A stretch of 64,000 nt of DNA from Ooceraea biroi (Eukaryota; Arthropoda; Insecta; Hymenoptera; Formicidae), in the NCBI RefSeq assembly GCF_003672135.1, contig NC_039511.1:14968464-15032463 (forward strand). The letters run 5' to 3'. Position numbers and translations under genes: made by a program. The notes beneath the pieces were generated by a model. It ran no database searches. It was given only the letters and a program-made list of their open reading frames with translations, and was not told the origin of the DNA. Of the stretch, positions 1-11,705 are shown in pieces. The first letter of the stretch is position 1. Every line of letters starts with the position of its first letter.

Positions 1-449
1 TCGTATTAACTCCTTTCAGTATCTTATTGAATATGGCAGGAACACAGAGATATTAGTTTGCATTTGTTTGGGTTTTAAATATATTTTGCTTTTGGATGTA
101 AGACTATGGACCTAAAGAAAGTAGAAGTAACGAATTCACCGAAAGTGGACATGTTGTCATATGTTGTAGCATGTAGGATGCTGAAAGGGTGAATCAATAA
201 GAGCGCGTTTGCAATCGCCAAAGAGTACGTTAATAATTATCGAAAAACTGTAAAGAAACGAATAATAATAATAATAATGAGTAGAAGATAAGAAGTGATT
301 TTACAAAACCATTTATTTCGATTTTAAATAATAAATGATTTGCGTAATAGGATTAATATAATGATGTATAACTAACTACATATACGCAATGACATGGACT
401 ATAATACAATGATCGGGGCTCTATTGTACACTTGTTCCTTATTGTTTTA
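1..449. other. spacer and PPTC7 3' flank
   Basis: AT-rich sequence downstream of the phosphatase stop codon on the minus strand. It probably holds that gene's 3' UTR: a TTTATT on the plus strand near 309, which is AATAAA on the minus strand, could be its polyadenylation signal. I see no convincing coding sequence or RNA gene here. Confidence 0.5.
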
Positions 450-2407
450 TCATATCGCCACCGTTGCTAAAAGGACAGTGATGTCATCCGGTTTACCACC
501 TGGAAGATCCAAAATCTATTTTTACACGCTCTTCCTCTTATTAAATATGTGTTAGCTAAATTTTCCACCTATTAATCTGCTCATGCTGTTGTTAACGGGC
601 CAAGTACAAATATAAATAGAAAGTTAGAGTTATTAAAATTATTTTATGAAAAGAAAGGAGCGAAAGAGATGTAACAGTACAGTTAAAATTTACCTTTAGT
701 ATATTATACTTTTTTATAGATTTTTCTATCTATGCTCAAAAACTACTCAAAATACAGTGAACGTAGTACTTCCGTTTTTATTACGTACCTATTGCATCGA
801 TCCCATTTTCGCGGGCATTTTGAGCAAACGGAGACATGAAGGCGCCGTCAAAGGCCAATCTACGCGCCATCCACGCTATTGTGTTAGCGACGTACTGTAT
901 TTTCGTCGGGTCTCTCTCGCCCTCGACTTTTTGCATCTCCGTGACTAGCAACTGGTCAGGCACATTATCGAATACCCCGTCGGTCGCCAGAAGGATCACA
1001 TCGCCGTCCTCGACCCCGAAACTCGAAGTGTCGGCGGATTCTGGACTGAAGAGGAAGTTACGTCATTCGCGGCCGTGCTCCTCACCACGATTACGACATT
1101 GCAGAAATGTGAATCACAGTACGTGTGATTACACACACACACACACGGGCAACATATAATGTACAAGGATGATCTACCTATCGCGAAGTACCAGATCAGA
1201 GTGTCCTGGAGGTGGCAGCGATAATTGAAAGGGGGTGTTGAAGTAATGTTGCTGCTCGGAGGAGCGATGCACCACTTGCCCCCTTCGCACGACTACAAAG
1301 CCACTGTCCCCTATATTGGCTGTGTAAATGCTGCTCGTCTCCTTATTGAGAACTATGACGCATGCGGTGCTGCTACCTGTGCGTTACAGAAAAGTTGTCA
1401 GTGTCAAAGAGAGAATTAATCTAGAGGCAGAACATTTAATTATTTTAAGTTAACTTTCGTAGGACGGTCGATGTGCACTTTGTTGCGGAAGCAATTTGCT
1501 GCTTACCTAATATCGGTTGTTTGTTTTCTAATAATTCATAGTAACTACGCGCTAATAAGCCAGCCGGTTCCGTGGGTGTAAATCTACCCATAGAAACTAG
1601 CCTTTCGCATGTTTTCATTAAGAAATTAGAAAACTCTCCCGGATCGATTCCGTAGTGACGCCATCCTCCAACACCGTCAGCCACACCTGGAAAGCATTAT
1701 AATTCAAGGTAAAGTTTAATGTATGTAGTTATCTAAATAATTGCTGGTCAATTGTTACATAGTGCTGTCATAAGTATCTATAAATAAGTGATAATGCTTT
1801 CAGGTGAATTCAAATGTTACATGTTAACATATCTATTTGCATATATCAGAATATCACATATAAATATCTCTTATAACTAACAATATAACAGACATCCAAG
1901 ACATATTGCTCCAATATTAGATAATGCTGAAGGTACATAAAAAAAGAAACCCAGACGAGATAAAGTAACGTATAAAAAGCACAGTTAAAAGAAACAGAAA
2001 GGTGCCTTGACAGTACCATTATATCTTACTGTCTGCACTTTGAAACAGAGATATGCACAAGACTTGGGGAAAGACACGGAAGAAAGGGAGAATCTCGAGT
2101 TGGCAGGAGCCTAAAAAAATTCAGATTTTAACAAGCATCTTCCAACAGTCTCACCTATGACCTCGGCAGCTTTGAATTTCGCGGTGAACCAGGCGTCGTC
2201 GCCGAACTGGCCCCTGCGTATACGGCCCCGTGTAAAGTCCTTTGGGAAGCCGCACACCGCAGAGACGAGCGAGGCCTCGTAACGCTTGCTGCTGCTCGCG
2301 ACAATCGCATTCGGTTGCTGCTCGGCGCCGCACGTAGAACTGTAGCTCGCGATGCCATTCCAGAGCGCGCGCGACAGGAGTCGTCCAGTCCAGTAGATCG
2401 ACTGCAT
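450..2407 (-). CDS. PPTC7: mitochondrial PP2C-type phosphatase, PPTC7 family
   Basis: Five exons join in frame: 2407-2155, 1686-1507, 1376-1178, 1045-789 and 499-450 (312 codons plus stop; vertebrate PPTC7 is about the same length). This is a metal-dependent Ser/Thr phosphatase; family members act in mitochondria. The metal-site blocks are visible: GDDAW in exon 1, ADGVGGW around D88, ATDGVFDN around D233, and GGKPDDIT near 297-303. The EQQHYFNTPFQLS block is typical of PPTC7 rather than other PP2Cs. The start at 2407 is the first ATG after an in-frame TGA, has A at -3, and opens an Arg-containing N-terminus that could be a targeting presequence. All introns are GT-AG. Insects have several PPTC7-like genes (including fig in flies), so the exact orthologue is not settled. 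Confidence 0.93.
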
Positions 2408-3225
2408 CGTGGTGCCAACTAGGTGTCCCCTTCACCACGATCAGCGGCCGACCAGGACTCGCAACGAGGTTGAAGACATCGCGACGCGTATCCCTTGTGC
2501 TGCTGGTCGTTTCGCGTGTTATCTGGCCTCCGATTGCCTCACGATCGCGTTTACGTCATCGTTTCTTCTACGCAATCCACTACCGAGATTCGTGGCCGAG
2601 AAGCCGTACAGTGCGAAGCTAGCTACGATTCTACCCACACTTATCATTCGTTCACTACCTTCATCCTACTGAATTGAAGGAGACACACGGAAAGGTTGAC
2701 GGATTGACTTGATGCGCGGTCACGTGGCGCGCTGGTGTCGAACTCGGTTGGACTTTGCCTTTATGCCGGATTCACGCGGCTGCGGAATATGCGCGATGCG
2801 GAATTGGCGGAACGCTCGTTATTGGTTCGACCCTTTGACTATATACCTATGGACTGCTAATGGGCAGCCATTGTGCGATCCAAGATCTCAGCGCCACCAG
2901 GTACCAACGGCCAAACCATGAACTAATAATCATATATTTCGTGAACATTGTTTTAAGAATATAATATTCACATTCTCTTATACTACAATATAAAACAAAA
3001 TATTCATGGTCATTGTATTGATATGATTTTTTAAATGCTTTTTGAACAGTAAAATTGTTGCACTTTTCATGTTAAATTGCAAAATAACTTCAAATTCTTT
3101 TCTTACTTACGATAAAGCATTAGGTACATGAGAATGTAGTACAATAAAGTATACTTGAAAGGAAAAAATTAAGAAAATAAAAACGTAATCTTAAGAGACT
3201 AGAAATCAGTTTTATTATACACTAG

Positions 3226-3450
3226 CATCCCCCGTCACGCGGGCTTCGCCCGCGATATTATGTGTAGAATTAAATAAAAACACATTTTACCCCTTCTCAC
3301 CCGTTAGGGGTGGAATTTCGGAAAACCCACCCTTAGTGAGCACCTACGTACTAGTAGGAATATACCCTTAAAATTCCAAGTCGATAGATGCAGTGGTTCG
3401 GGCTGCACGTTGATGAGTCAGTGAGTGGTATTTGACTTATATACATATAA
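3226..3450. repeat. interspersed repeat fragment, retroelement or DNA element end
   Basis: A GC-rich block in AT-rich DNA starts with a perfect hairpin (CGCGGGC, loop TTC, GCCCGCG). It continues through a TTAGGGGTGGAATTTCGG segment and ends in a GATGAGTCAGTGAGTGG tail followed by TA-rich sequence. This order of blocks resembles the ends of interspersed elements common in insect genomes. I cannot assign the superfamily by eye. Confidence 0.55.
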
Positions 3451-3459
3451 ATTACACTA

Positions 3460-3690
3460 CTACCCTTTGAACAAAATTAGTTTTGTAAAATCTTTACGGA
3501 CATATTTTACATGTAAGTTACGTGTCGATTCTTTGCCAAACCAATATAACTTTATTTTTAAATAAAACTCTATTATTGTTTTTATCATTTTATGTTTGTG
3601 ATTTTCTAATAAATCATTATCTAATACGTGCGCGTCAAAATTGGTAAAAAGATTTTGGACATTTATATTTCTTATTACGTGCAAAGTCAT
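3460..3690 (-). pseudogene. possible transposase C-terminal remnant
   Basis: An open stretch of 76 codons on the minus strand directly abuts the 3226-3450 repeat and ends in stop codons. The peptide has a basic, hydrophobic pattern (IIEFYLKIKLYWFGK, then KLILFKG at the end) that recalls the C-terminal tail of some insect DNA transposases. There is no catalytic DDE/DDD block, so at best it is a fragment. The assignment is tentative and by pattern only. Confidence 0.3.
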
Positions 3691-4422
3691 TCTTTGAAAT
3701 GCGTGTTTTATTTTCTATTCTATAAATATTAAATATTTTTTCTGTAGTGCTCGTTTTTGTATGAGGTATGACCTCGATGATTAATCGACGTCCGTTCGTA
3801 AGTAAGCAAGGAGAAACCTTTCAGATTCAAGGATCCGTGCATCATCAACCATCGGAATTGCGGACCGATAATCGCAGAGAATTTAAGGAACCAAGTGTGA
3901 ATTCTTTATTTCGAGACGATTTTTGTATTCCTGTTTTGGCTTTGTATCGTGTGATTGTACATGATTTGATACAACAATAACGAACCATTTTGTTTTCACT
4001 CAGAATTTGTCACTTATAACACCTCACGTGCGTCATGAAACCACAGAACAAATGCTTCAGTCAAAGGTACATGTACGACTATTAGTTCTTGGCTTGGCCG
4101 TTGGGACGTGGGTGCGCTGCGATCTTGGATCGCGTCTTTTACATAATTACCTAAGTGGCAACGTTAGCAGTCCATCGGTATATAGTCTATATAGTCAAAG
4201 GTTCGATCCTTTTTACGTTCGAACGCCAGTCTAGAAACTTTCTACAATTCACACGATCCATGGCATGGCGGATCTAGCATATGCGCTTACGCACGTGTAG
4301 TATGCGGCACTGTATTGTCATTCGAGCGGTTTTGCAATTTTAATAATGTAACAGAGCACCTCGGCCGAACAATTCACTTTCAAATTTGACATCATTTTCC
4401 ACGATTCTTTGTAGGCGGAAGA

Positions 4423-6342
4423 ATGAGTACGATCTTGGAAAAAATTGCCTCTATCGAGGCCGAGGTAATCCCCTGTTCTGTTAGCAACAATTGTCGCGAT
4501 ACGCTTGCGGTATCATCACTTATAATGATCCCGTCTTACAGATGGCCCGAACCCAGAAAAACAAGGCAACTTCTGGGCACTTGGGTCTGTTGAAGGCCAA
4601 GTTAGCCAAGCTCAGACGTGAGCTGATCACTCCAAAGGGCGGTGGAGGAGGTGGTGAACAGGGTTTCGAAGTCGCCAAGACCGGCGATGCTCGCATTGGC
4701 TTTGTTGGTGCGCTTCTCGAAATTACTTTTATCTCTTGTAGTCAACATATTATTACTCCATATCAGTCCGACAGATCTAGCTTTCCACATTCTTCTGCTG
4801 GATCAATGCTCGACAATTTAGTCGCGTCATAAAAGTTGCTTACACACATTTATGCAGTCTCGTTAGATGCAATATCTTTTGTTATATTATGATTTTACAT
4901 GAAAATTGTGTTTACAGGCTTTCCATCTGTCGGAAAATCTACCCTATTAAGTACGCTTGCTGGCGTGTACTCTGAAGTGGCCGAGTACGAGTTTACAACG
5001 CTTACAACTGTCCCCGGCTGCATAAAATACAAGGGTGCAAAGATACAAGTAAATTGATTAGATATATCTATTAGTATTATTATTAATTTATGTTTTTCAC
5101 ATGTCGGTAAAAATGTTTAATGTTGTTTGTTTTAAATATGGCTTATTTTGAATTGAGGAAAGCCACACGTTGCACACAAAAGTAAATTCAAATGAGATTC
5201 TAATAGGGAGTGTACCTTGCAGCTGTTAGATCTTCCAGGTATCATAGAAGGCGCGAAAGACGGAAAGGGACGTGGACGACAAGTTATTGCCGTAGCACGA
5301 ACGTGCAGCTTGATCTTTATTGTTCTGGACGTGCTCAAGCCCCTCGGACATAAACGGCTGATTGAACATGAATTGGAGGGCTTCGGTCTACGGCTGAACA
5401 AACAACCACCAAACATAACGTTTAAAAAAAAGGACAAAGGCGGTATCAATTTGCAGACTATGGTAAGAAGACGACTGATCGAATCAGTTAATGATCAGTG
5501 AATGGTAAGTTATTGCCGCACAAAGCGGCGATATTAAGAATCGTTGCATTTATTTCAGTGTCCGCAGACCGAGCTCGATTACGACACGGTGAAGATGATT
5601 TTGTCCGAGTATAAAATTAGCAACGCGGACATCACGCTCAGGTACGATGCCACTTCCGACGACCTGATCGACGTCATAGAAGGGAATCGCGTTTATCTAC
5701 CTTGCATTTATCTTCTAAATAAAATAGGTAATAGATCTGATGGTCGTGACAGTTGCAATCGCGACGGCGGGAAGAAAATACTTACGAATCTGTGAACTCT
5801 TACTCTGTAGATCAAATAAGTATAGAAGAGCTGGATATTATTTATAAAATTCCGCACTGTGTGCCCATCTCCGCTCATCACAAATGGAACTTTGATGACT
5901 TGCTGGAAAAAATGTGGGACTATTTGCAGCTCGTTAGAATGTGAGTTAAAATTATAGTCCCAACGCCGTATGATTTAATATGATTACTGCATCAATTGTT
6001 AACAATTTAACAATTCATTTTCGTATGCAGTTACACCAAACCGAAGGGACAGCTGCCCGACTACAATGCTCCCGTAGTATTAAATACCGAGAAGCGAACT
6101 GTCGAAGATTTCTGTAACAAGCTTCACAGATCGATTGCGAAGGAATTCAAGTAGTAAGTTTCGCACATTTCGTTAGATCTTCCTGAAGAGATGGCCATTC
6201 TTCTCTTCATCGGACTTTCACTGATTCGTTACGTTACAGTGCATTAGTATGGGGTTCATCGGTGAAGCACCAACCGCAGAAAGTGGGGAAGGATCATCTG
6301 CTTTGTGACGAAGATGTTGTACAAATTGTGAAGAAAGTGTAA
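4423..6342 (+). CDS. DRG1: DRG1, developmentally regulated GTP-binding protein 1
   Basis: Eight exons: 4423-4464, 4542-4707, 4918-5048, 5223-5462, 5559-5727, 5811-5940, 6031-6153 and 6240-6342. They join to 367 codons, exactly the vertebrate DRG1 length. This is an Obg-family cytoplasmic GTPase that binds translating ribosomes with a DFRP1/ZC3H15 partner (family knowledge). Visible parts are an N-terminal helical region rich in K and R, a G1 loop GFPSVGKST at 70-78, DLPG (G3), NKID at 247-250 (G4), SAH at 270-272 (G5), and a C-terminal TGS domain from about 290 to the end. The GAKDGKGRGRQVIA block after DLPG is diagnostic of DRGs. All junctions are GT-AG and in phase. The start has a purine at -3. 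The fly orthologue is called 128up. Confidence 0.97.
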
Positions 6343-6377
6343 CTCGTTTCCTTTGTGTGGCTGTTCTTCAGCGAAGG

Positions 6378-6383
6378 AATAAA
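6378..6383 (+). terminator. polyadenylation signal of DRG1
   Basis: A canonical AATAAA lies 36 bases after the DRG1 stop codon, in the expected place for a short 3' UTR. Confidence 0.65.
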
Positions 6384-6501
6384 CTTTTACTGATGAAATT
6401 AACGATACCCGATTTGAGAAGAAAGCACATTTCGATTATTATTGTCATATACTACGTTATGTGTACGTATATGTTCAAATTGTTATTATATTTGATCGAT
6501 T

Positions 6502-6504
<3 letters not shown>

Positions 6505-6533
<29 letters not shown>
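6505..6533. repeat. (GA)n microsatellite
   Basis: An uninterrupted run of GA dinucleotides of about 28 bp, ending in GAGCGC. Confidence 0.9.
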
Positions 6534-6537
<4 letters not shown>

Positions 6538-6962
6538 AAATGTAAGAGAAATAATAGAAAATTATGTCTGCAGCAAATTACAGATACATCTGGTTTTATA
6601 AGATTATGTATAAAATAATCCTGAGAGAACTATATTTTATAATTATATTTTATATATACCTGGTTTACATGTATATGCACTCCCCAGACGCACACAGAGA
6701 TATTTAAATCTTTTTGAATGAACATGTACGTATAAATAATATATAATATGAAATTTGCTGTAGCTTATTTTATATTTGTTGTTACAGCAGTTGCCAATCA
6801 TTAATTACATAATATAAACATTTTATGGTATACATTTATATAAACTATTCGTACAGCTTAGAAATGGAAAAAAATGTTTTTAATATAATCGAAAATAATT
6901 AGAAATTTTAGTTATTAACTTTTTTGCGAATAATACATGCAGTCTTTTAAAATTCAAGATAT

Positions 6963-9900
6963 TTACACAGTTTTTAAAATATATTCCTTTCTTTGCTGAT
7001 CCAACAATCTTTCCAAACGATCGCATCTTGAATCAGCAGCATTTAGCTTTCTATGGAGATGTTTTATAGTAAACACTTTTTGAGTGATTATAAACTTTAT
7101 TCTGAAACATAGGAAAATATAATTAAAGAACAATACTAAGATATATTCATTTTCAATATTGATTCATGCATTACTTCTTTATCGTTTAAGTATTATATTT
7201 TTGGTTCTTACTTGCTGTGCAATTCTCTTATAGATTGGTCTTTGTTAGCATTATTTCGTGTTATTTCTTGATAAAGTGACGCAATCTTGTCTTTCAATTC
7301 TTTTTTCTCTGCTTCAATTTCTTGTTTTGCTATCTCCTTTGCATTATCTCTCTCTGCAGTTACCTTTGTAATTACCTGTAAATCGACAATGTTATGAATT
7401 TGCTTCATTTAAGGGACAGAAGGGTGTATTGAACCAATTACGCTTATATAATTTACCTCATTCATATTATTTAAGTCGGACATGTACTCTTTCAATTTAT
7501 CTTCTGTTTTTTGAAATTGTGTTTCTGTACATTTGTGTCTTTCCTCCAATAGCAATAATTTATTTTTATGAATACTTTCGCTTTTAATTGCCGATTCCAA
7601 TTTTGCATCGTAATCTTCTTTCATCAGTCTGAAAATGATTTTGCAAAAATTGTAATTATATATTTATGTATATTTGCAAGTATCATAATTATATTATATA
7701 TCATTAAACTTACTCCAGTTTGTTATCGAAATTTTGCTGTAATTTAACTCGTATTTCGCGAGATTCCTTTTCCAATCTAGCTATAGCAATCTCTATCTGC
7801 TTATCCCTCATCTTTTGACAATCATTACGTATCGCAATCTCTGCTTTAGCGAAATTTGCACTTTGTTGTTTTTTATAATCATCAACCCACGCGAGCCATT
7901 CTTTTCGCAAGGATTGTTCAAAATTCTGCTTGCCAATTTCCTGTTGCTCTTTTAATTTTTCCGTTTCTTTCTGCATACGAAAATTTAATGGATGGCAAGT
8001 GCACGTACGACCAATTTACTTGCTAATATATTTTTCGTAGTGACATATATATGTATTAAACAAACCTGAAAATGCAACTGCGTTTGTTGCATTATCGCAC
8101 TTGTTTCCTCATCGCGTTTCTTCTGTTCTGCAGTAAGAATCGACTTTTCTCTTTCGAAATGCTCCGCAAGTGTTTTTTGTTGCGTTTGAAAGTGTACTTC
8201 CTGCTCTTCCAGCTTTTCTTTGTATCTAGTCAAATGTAATTATTCCGTGTAATTTAAGTATATTCAAGTCTGCTAGACATTAATGTATACGACATGACAT
8301 TGCCAAACCTTGCCGCTAAGATATCCTTCTCTTTAGTCAACAATTTTTCGTGACTATCCGTCAGTTCGATTCGCAGTTGCTCCAACTGCTGATTCGACCT
8401 ACGCATCGCACGCAATTCCACGTCCTGTAACTCTTTTATATGTGCGCGCCTCAACTCCTGTATTTCCTGTTGATGTTGCTCCATCATGCTGTGTAATTCC
8501 GGTTCTAATCCTTTCACTGTCATTTCCTGTAAGCAATAGTCTTCAGTTATTACTCTAAAGTCTAAGTAATTATATTTATGTTTTAGACAATGTTATTATT
8601 AAAATAAATTATAATAAAACGTCTACGAATCATCTTTGTTTATCTTCTTTATATATTCCTTACTTAAACAAATTTCCAGATCATAATAATTTATTTCCAA
8701 CATCATGATTTTCCAGAAGCTGAAATGAACAAATAGGAGTCTTAAATTATATTAAATAATGATAATTAACGCGAGTCACCTTGATTTTCGTAGTTTTTAT
8801 CTCCAGCCATCGCTCACGCCGGATCTTCTCCGACGCCATCATGTTGTCTTTTACCCGTTGCATCTCAACGATGTGTCGTTCAGTAATTACTTTCAAGTCT
8901 CGTTGAACCTTACGCTCGATTTCCTTGATCTCTCGCGCCAAAGAATCGCATTTTTGCGTGAGATCCTTTTTCTCATCAATCAATTGTTCGATGAATTTCT
9001 GATGACGTTTCACGATCATCCTGTACTTGTTCTCCAGCTCTTTCGCCTTCGTAGCGTGACAGCGCTTCTGCGATGCGATTTTGTCGCACGCCGCTTTGCG
9101 TTCGGACTTCAACTGATTCTTCAGACATTCAATCGTCGCATTCTTTTCCTCGATTTGTAATTTCGCGGTCTCTAAATCATCCTGCTGACAGCTAAAAGTT
9201 CGCCCAGCCGGTACGTCATGTCTGTCAAAAAAGCGATATTTTTACGATACTTCCTTTTTTTAAATATGACAGATTTTACATACAAAATATACATGGCAAA
9301 GTATATTCATTTTCTTACGTATTAGAATTTTTGTAGGATGAAAATATAGTTGTCGCACTATTGGCGATGATATTATCTGCTTGCATACCTTCAAAAAAAT
9401 AAAAATAACATTGAAGAAATATAATTTACCTTAAAAACGAGATAAGTAAAATCTTGAAACATGGACGTAAGCACAACCAGCGATAATATAATTTGATAAA
9501 TATTAATACCATCTTCGAAGGTTTCCAGAAAAGACATTATGTCTTCATAAGTGATCGTGATTGCTCCACATTTGTCCTTCGTATCATCCTTTTCCGGTTC
9601 GATCTGCGTTTAATCATATTTGATTTATAATAATTAAAATTTATAATTGCAAAATAATAATTAATAATTATGATAATTAATTGCACATATAATTATTATA
9701 ATGTAACAGTATTATCATTTTTAATTAAATTATATTTTCTTCTTATAAATCAATAAAATTTAATAAAACTTTCGTGTACCTACTTGTTCCGAATATTTGT
9801 GCAACATTGGTTGCACATCGGTGTCATGTTTTACACACGCGTCCACTCGATTGCACTCCGCAATTTCAATACTGCTATCTTTCTCCAACTGATTTATTAT

Positions 9901-9999
9901 ACTGCACAATTGTTCGAATGAACGAGATGGTTTAATCAAGTTCTGATTAAAATCACGTGTTTTTTCATTTAAATTATCTGCTTCCATTTTTTCCAGCAT
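6963..9999 (-). CDS. CEP131: CEP131/AZI1 (dilatory-like) coiled-coil centriolar protein
   Basis: Ten exons on the minus strand: 9999-9784, 9603-9510, 9388-9319, 9221-8780, 8526-8309, 8225-8066, 7970-7714, 7628-7457, 7375-7212 and 7101-6963. They join to 643 codons plus stop with correct phase at each junction. The first 130 residues are low in coiled-coil character; nearly all the rest is charged heptad coiled coil (Q, E, K rich). Two blocks identify the family: HQKFIEQLIDEKK in exon 4, and TKIKEMTVKGLEPEL across the exon 4/5 junction, both closely like vertebrate CEP131. The C-terminus (RCDRLERLLDQQRK) also fits. CEP131 acts at centriolar satellites and the ciliary base; fly dilatory is needed for sensory cilia and sperm flagella (family knowledge). 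An in-frame TGA lies five codons upstream of the chosen ATG. The protein is much shorter than the ~1,080-residue human form, mainly at the N-terminus. Confidence 0.9.
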
Positions 10000-10600
10000 T
10001 ATTTGCTTACAAGATCATTGCGTTCCTGAAGAATTAATCTGATTAGATCGACAAACTTGCACGAACTATCATCGCCATACATTTTATTTGTATCATTGCA
10101 CGTTGTCCCACGATTGCCATGGTAATGCACGTGCCGTAAACAAGGGTGTACGTAATGCGTTCACCCTAACGCACTTTTTACAGTTCTTTTTCCTTTTTGA
10201 ATTACACTTAGAAACTAATACTTGTGAATTATTTTACAAAATTCACATTCAGAAACCTGTTGCACATTATTAAAATGACTCTTCTCTCTCCTTTTTTTCA
10301 AATAATTCTCTTCTTTTATAATAATCCCAAAAGAAGGCTAATATTTATTTTCTATTTTCTATTTTCTATATATTTTTTTACAACTTTATCGTTTTATTAT
10401 ACTCCTGAAGGTCCTCGCAAAATTCGACTGTCTGACCATTCTAGGATCATCTACTTTTCATTCAATATCTCTCATTTCAGTTCTCGGTCAGGAAAGGTCC
10501 AATCTACGCTATCGGAAGAAGGATTCCGAACGGCTTACCTGCACGTTATCGCGCAGGATGACAGTTACCTTCGGAGAAGACCTTTCTCAGGGTTGCCCGC
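10000..10600. other. CEP131 upstream region
   Basis: AT-rich DNA upstream of the CEP131 start. A TTCAG acceptor-like site on the minus strand near 10030 could end a 5' UTR intron. The start side of the divergent Drep2 promoter begins near 10,450, where GC content rises. Confidence 0.4.
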
Positions 10601-11406
10601 GAGCGTAACAACCCCTGCTGCACTCTCGGCGAACGGCACGAGGGTAGTTTCCCACGTAGTCGCGACTGTCGGGTGTCGGTGGCGCTCACGGGGCGAGGTT
10701 TCCTAGGTACCTCGGGCGGTGACGGGGGTGGCGTAGCGCGAGGGTAGCGGACGGGGGAGGGAGTGTGCAGTGCGGCCCTTCCGACCCCTCGCGGCGTACG
10801 GCGGTACGTACCGTGGGAGAATCGATCTAAAACTAGGAGTCGCCGCAGTAACTGCTGGGAGGAAGCCAGTGTTACAATTCGCGGGGGCCCCCGTCGTATG
10901 CGCCAGTGAAATCTTACAGACGCACGCCGGTTAATCGCACGTACGCACGGTCGTCGGGGCCAGGGTACGTCCACGTCGACGGACGGACGGACGGACGTAC
11001 GGTACGTACGTACGTCCTCGCCGCAGGCCCTGCTCGTCGCTCCGCCGTTCACCCTCGCGGTCTTACTCACCCCCCGCTATCCTGGCGGCATAGCAGCACA
11101 GGGGCGGCCGGTCAGGGACGGCCGTGCTTGTAATCGCGAGATATAACGGCGGGTGGTGTTGTGCGCTCCTCGTTCTCGTCGCGTACGTGCGTGCGAGCGG
11201 ACGGGACGGAGCGAGGCGCGGCGCCGTGGCTGCGACAAAGACGCAGACGGCGTCTTGGCCGGGAGCGGTCGCGTGAGGAAGGGAAGACACCACTGCGACC
11301 GTCCGCACCTAGTGGATCCAACCAGCCAGTGTATCCGGCCAGGCGAAGTGTCGCAACGCGTTTCACCCTCGCGCTCGGGAAACGGAGGAAGAGGAGAGAC
11401 GGGAAG

Positions 11407-11452
<46 letters not shown>

Positions 11453-11704
11453 AGCAGAAACGGTACGAGAGAGCAAGGGGGAGAGGGGGAGAAGGAGAGA
11501 GAGAGAGAGAGAAGAGAGAGACACCTTGCGAGAGGGTGTACGCGCGAACAGGCTGGGCGGACAGCAGCGCGACCAGAGAGCAGCATCTTCCGATATATGA
11601 TGCAACGTGCAGCCTCCTTCCTCGTCACCTTGGTGATCGTTCCTTCGGAATAAAGCCGCGTGCTTGCTGCTGGGACGGTTCCTTACCTGCAGGGCTATGA
11701 CGTA
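10600..11704 (+). promoter_or_regulatory. CpG-rich promoter and 5' UTR of the Drep2-like gene
   Basis: A sharply GC- and CpG-rich block of about 1.1 kb in otherwise AT-rich DNA. It contains GTACGTACG and GGACGGACGGACG short repeats and two long GA tracts (about 11406-11445 and 11494-11520). It ends just before the proposed start codon at 11705. No open frame here resembles a protein; frames in both directions are low-complexity translations of GC-rich or GA DNA. It most likely holds the transcription start and GAGA-factor-type binding sites, and may also serve CEP131 in the other direction. Confidence 0.65.
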
Positions 11705-11705
11705 A
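11697..11705 (+). promoter_or_regulatory. two-codon uORF overlapping the Drep2 start
   Basis: ATG ACG TAA sits immediately upstream, and the last A of its stop codon is the first A of the proposed Drep2 start codon (TAATG). Such stop-start overlap would favour reinitiation or leaky scanning. It is only meaningful if the 11705 start is right. Confidence 0.5.

Larger units (their letters stand above)
2408..4422. promoter_or_regulatory. divergent intergenic region between PPTC7 and DRG1
   Basis: About 2 kb separates two divergent start codons and should contain both promoters. The 2410-2900 part has higher GC and is probably the phosphatase 5' UTR and promoter. The 4000-4420 part lies upstream of DRG1. 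Between them, about 3220-3690, lies a transposon-like remnant described separately. Short open frames in this stretch have no recognisable protein features. Confidence 0.5.
6343..6962. other. convergent 3' spacer between DRG1 and CEP131
   Basis: A 620-bp AT-rich spacer between two converging genes. It holds the DRG1 polyadenylation signal, a pure GA microsatellite at about 6505-6533, and AT-rich sequence that is probably CEP131 3' UTR. I see no further gene. Confidence 0.6.

Noticed and set aside
4140..4215. Possible tRNA (GGTTCGATCC near 4199)
   Set aside because: Only a T-arm-like word is present; no convincing acceptor, D or anticodon stems could be paired.
11153..11700. Long open frames (up to about 180 codons) on both strands in the Drep2 promoter block
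   Set aside because: They translate GA/CT simple sequence and CpG-rich DNA into Arg/Glu or Ser/Leu runs; no domain, no splice support, and overlapping frames on both strands are equally long.
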